A stretch of DNA of 64,000 bases from Lysinibacillus pinottii (lineage in GTDB: Bacteria; Bacillota; Bacilli; Bacillales_A; Planococcaceae). Positions 61,283 to 64,000 of this stretch are shown here, piece by piece. The stretch is from assembly GCF_024753545.1 (NCBI RefSeq), contig NZ_JANTOO010000014.1, forward strand, positions 372,001 through 436,000, written 5' to 3'. Position numbers and translations under genes: made by a program. The notes beneath the pieces are model-generated. The model was not told the DNA's origin. It saw only the letters and a program-made list of their open reading frames with translations, and did not search any database. Position 1 is the first letter of the stretch. Each line of letters begins with the position of its first letter.

Positions 61283-62116
61283 TTAGCCGAAACGTCCTGA
61301 GATATAATCTTCCGTACGTTGATCGGATGGTGTTTGGAAGATGATATCTGTTTTATCGTATTCTACCACTTCTCCACTCAGGAAGAACGCTGTTCGATCA
61401 GAGATACGTGCAGCTTGCTGCATATTATGCGTCACAATGATAATGGAATAGTCTTTTTTCAACTCTTGCACAAGCTCTTCCACTTTTAATGTAGAAATTG
61501 GGTCTAATGCAGATGTTGGCTCATCCATTAAAATGACATCCGGTTCAATCGCTAGGCATCTTGCAATACAAATACGCTGCTGCTGACCACCAGATAATCC
61601 ATAGGCATTTTGATTTAAACGATCTTTGACCTCATCCCAAATAGCTGCTCCTCTTAGAGACTTCTCAACGATTTCATCTAAAATCTTTTTATTTTTAATG
61701 CCATGAATTCTTGGTCCATACGCGATATTATCATAAATAGATTTTGGGAACGGGTTTGGCTTTTGGAACACCATTCCTACGCGTGTTCTTAATTCCTCTA
61801 CCGTATAGTTTTTATTTAAAATATTACGCTCACGGTATAAAATTTCACCAGATGTACGAACGCTAGGAACAAGCTCTACCATTCTGTTTAATGTTTTTAA
61901 ATACGTAGATTTACCACAGCCAGAAGGACCGATAATCGCCGTTACTTCATTTTCATAAATACTTAAATTAATATCCTTTAGGCCTTGATGATCACCGTAC
62001 CATAAATTCAAGTTACGTGTATCATAAACAATATTTTTCGCTATATCAGCGGAAGATTTCGTCGTCGCTTGATTCAATTTGACAATTGTTTTTTCCTCTT
62101 TTAAATCTAGTACCAT
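61283..62116 (-). CDS. pstB: Phosphate ABC transporter ATP-binding protein
   Basis: A 277-aa ATPase. Walker A IIGPSGCGKSTYLKTLNRM, Q loop VFQKPNPFPKSIYDNI, signature LSGGQQQRICIARCLA, Walker B VILMDEPTSALDP, H loop IVTHNMQQA. Classic PstB. GAGGTGACC precedes the ATG. Confidence 0.97.
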   Translation of the reverse strand: MVLDLKEEKTIVKLNQATTKSSADIAKNIVYDTRNLNLWYGDHQGLKDINLSIYENEVTAIIGPSGCGKSTYLKTLNRMVELVPSVRTSGEILYRERNILNKNYTVEELRTRVGMVFQKPNPFPKSIYDNIAYGPRIHGIKNKKILDEIVEKSLRGAAIWDEVKDRLNQNAYGLSGGQQQRICIARCLAIEPDVILMDEPTSALDPISTLKVEELVQELKKDYSIIIVTHNMQQAARISDRTAFFLSGEVVEYDKTDIIFQTPSDQRTEDYISGRFG

Positions 62117-62128
62117 AAGGTCACCTCA

Positions 62129-63007
62129 TTAATAACGTTTTTGGAATTTATTTCGAATAAAGATGGCAATAGAGTTCATCAATAGAAGAACAGTCATAAG
62201 CACTAAAATACCAGCTGCGGCCACATACTGAAATGCTTCTTGCGGACGTTTTGCCCAATCATAGATTTGCATCGGTAGGGCTGTGAATTGGCTTAGTAAA
62301 CCATTCGGCAAAAATTGTAGAATGACTGGAATTCCAATGACAACAAGTGGCGCTGTCTCCCCAATGGCACGGGACATAGCCAAAATACTTCCTGTCAAAA
62401 TACCGGGAATAGCGGCTGGAAGTACCACTCGTAAAATCGTTTGCCATTTTGTTGCGCCCATCCCATATGAAGCTTCTCGTTGCTCGTTGGGTACAGCACG
62501 AATGGCCTCTTGTGCCGCTACAATAATGACAGGTAGAATTAATAAACTCATTGTTAAGCCAGCAGCTAAAACGCTTTTTCCTAAACCCATCATGCGTACA
62601 AAAATAGTTAAACCTAGTAATCCAAAAACGATGGAAGGTACACCCGCTAGATTTGAGATATTCATACGAATAAAGTCGTTGATTCTATTTTTCTTTGCGT
62701 ACTCCTCTAAATATATTGCCGTACCTACACCTAAAATAATGGATACTGGCGCTACAACTGCCATTAACCAAAGTGAACCAATTAGGGCAGCTTTGACACC
62801 TGCTTTATCTGCAAAACGTGATGCAAAATTCGTTAAGAAATCAATATTTAAATAGTCAATTCCTTGTGTCACTATGCGGTAAAGCAAAATAGCTAAGGTA
62901 ACAAGCGCAAACGTAGTAGCTAAGAAAAATAAGGTTTTCCAAACTTTATTGAATGTAATACGCTTTGTCATTCGTTTCATGACGGCTGTGTCATCCATAT
63001 AGCGCAT
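62129..63007 (-). CDS. pstA: Phosphate ABC transporter permease PstA
   Basis: A 292-aa permease with six membrane segments and the EAA-type loop PNEQREASYGMGATKWQTIL, RVVLPAAIPGILTGS, RAIGETAPLVVIG. Its ATG immediately follows the pstC stop codon. Confidence 0.95.
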   Translation of the reverse strand: MRYMDDTAVMKRMTKRITFNKVWKTLFFLATTFALVTLAILLYRIVTQGIDYLNIDFLTNFASRFADKAGVKAALIGSLWLMAVVAPVSIILGVGTAIYLEEYAKKNRINDFIRMNISNLAGVPSIVFGLLGLTIFVRMMGLGKSVLAAGLTMSLLILPVIIVAAQEAIRAVPNEQREASYGMGATKWQTILRVVLPAAIPGILTGSILAMSRAIGETAPLVVIGIPVILQFLPNGLLSQFTALPMQIYDWAKRPQEAFQYVAAAGILVLMTVLLLMNSIAIFIRNKFQKRY

Positions 63008-63955
63008 CTAGTAAACCTCCCTGAAGCGTTTCGAAATATAGTGAGCCAGTAAATTCATTACTAGCGTAAAGATAAATAGTGTAAATCCAACAGAATAGAT
63101 GGAGTAGTAAATAGTAGTTCCATAACCTGCATCACCAGTTGAAACTTGTACGATGTATGCTGTCATTGTTTGGATAGAATCCGTCACATTGAGATCAAAT
63201 TTCGGTGTTGAGCCACCTGCAAGCGACACAATCATCGTTTCTCCAATTGCCCGGGAAATAGCTAATACTATAGAGGCGATAATGCCGGATAGGGCAGCAG
63301 GCAGAACTACTTTAATGGCTACCTCAAATTTTGTTGCACCTAGAGCTAAAGCCCCTTCGCGCATACTATTTGGTACTGAAGACATGGCATCCTCAGATAG
63401 AGATGTAATCATTGGTAAAATCATAATCCCTACAACAATCCCTGGGCTAAGTGCATTAAATAATTTAAGTCCAGGTACAATTTCTTGTAATAAAGGTGTG
63501 ACAAACGTTAAAGCAAAGAATCCGTAAACGATAGTCGGTACACCTGCTAAAACCTCTAAAATAGGTTTCACAATACGTCTTGTTTTTTCACTTGCATATT
63601 CACTTAAATAGATAGCTGAAGCAATTCCAAATGGCACGGCTACTACAACTGCAATAAGTGTCACTTTTAATGTACCAGCGATTAACGGCAAAATTCCAAA
63701 TAACGGTTCATTCCCCGAAAACGGTAACCACTTCGTCCCAAAAAGGAAATCCGTTATCGACACACGTTTGAAGAATTCAAACGTTTCAAAAATAAGGGTG
63801 AAAACAATGCCAAATGTCGTTAAAATAGAGATAATTGCTGCAGAAAATAATAGAGCTGGCATTGCTTTTTCCACTATTTTCTTAGTTTTATGATTGCGCG
63901 AATTTGCAATTAATTGCTGCACAGATGAGGTCTTATTTTCCTTTTGAGAAACCAT
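63008..63955 (-). CDS. pstC: Phosphate ABC transporter permease PstC
   Basis: A 315-aa permease; LFGTKWLPFSGNEPLFGILP, VPFGIASAIYLSEYAS, and the loop PNSMREGALALGATKFEVAI, then RAIGETMIVSLAGG. GAAAGGAG precedes the ATG. pstS is expected upstream, beyond base 64,000. Confidence 0.95.
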   Translation of the reverse strand: MVSQKENKTSSVQQLIANSRNHKTKKIVEKAMPALLFSAAIISILTTFGIVFTLIFETFEFFKRVSITDFLFGTKWLPFSGNEPLFGILPLIAGTLKVTLIAVVVAVPFGIASAIYLSEYASEKTRRIVKPILEVLAGVPTIVYGFFALTFVTPLLQEIVPGLKLFNALSPGIVVGIMILPMITSLSEDAMSSVPNSMREGALALGATKFEVAIKVVLPAALSGIIASIVLAISRAIGETMIVSLAGGSTPKFDLNVTDSIQTMTAYIVQVSTGDAGYGTTIYYSIYSVGFTLFIFTLVMNLLAHYISKRFREVY

Positions 63956-64000
63956 TGGGAGCTCCTTTCAAATAAGGGAGGGAAAGAGCATACATCTCTT

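Overview
The window is low-GC Firmicute DNA, most like Lysinibacillus or a close Bacillales relative. I infer this from the gcvT-gcvPA-gcvPB operon behind a tandem glycine riboswitch, a comGA-GG pilus operon, DUF2626 and DUF2759 proteins, LTA synthase, T-box leaders on tyrS and trpE, and a ComX/ComP pair. I see no rRNA, tRNA, CRISPR array or intact transposase.

Region 1 (1-16.5 kb) is an accessory graveyard. It opens with the 5' part of comP and with comX, then an ADP-ribosylglycohydrolase/SUKH pair. After that come repeated toxin-immunity modules on the minus strand, most of them decayed: truncated VgrG tails, toxins with a lysine-rich N-terminus and a deaminase-type C-terminus, SUKH or other immunity genes, and a recurring terminator block. 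A broken C39-like protease gene, IS1182- and IS3-type remnants and a stray piece of a P1-family peptidase gene lie among them.

Region 2 (16.8-38.7 kb) is the most interesting part: one long minus-strand locus that looks like a contractile or type VI-like secretion system of a Gram-positive cell. In transcription order it holds a Ser/Thr kinase; a 722-aa candidate sheath protein; an Hcp-like candidate tube protein followed by a hairpin terminator; DnaJ; a membrane FHA protein; a zinc-ribbon FHA protein; a PP2C phosphatase; a PP2C-like protein lacking catalytic aspartates, with TPR-like repeats; two unrecognised proteins that may be baseplate parts; an Hsp70-like ATPase; a 261-aa unknown; an EagR/DcrB-like putative chaperone; a VgrG-like spike; a pentapeptide-repeat protein; an Imm11-like protein; a DUF4280 PAAR-like tip; a second VgrG; a YwqJ-type deaminase toxin; and its SUKH-3 immunity protein. 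The kinase, FHA and phosphatase set parallels PpkA/Fha/PppA control of type VI secretion. The toxin/immunity end is the live copy from which the Region 1 modules seem to derive: about 520 bp at the vgrG/toxin junction are nearly identical at 10.2-10.7 kb and 18.5-19.0 kb. Sheath, tube and baseplate assignments are inference from order, size and weak sequence resemblance.

Region 3 (38.8-64 kb) is core chromosome: glycine cleavage operon, aroK, comG operon, a cysteine-containing HTH regulator, DUF2626, an MBL-fold hydrolase, DUF2759, tyrS with T-box, LTA synthase, YqgQ, 5-formyl-THF cyclo-ligase, rpmG, two small membrane proteins, trpE-trpG with a Trp T-box, an MscS channel, a VWA-like protein and pstC-pstA-pstB-phoU, with the upstream side of pstC at the window edge.
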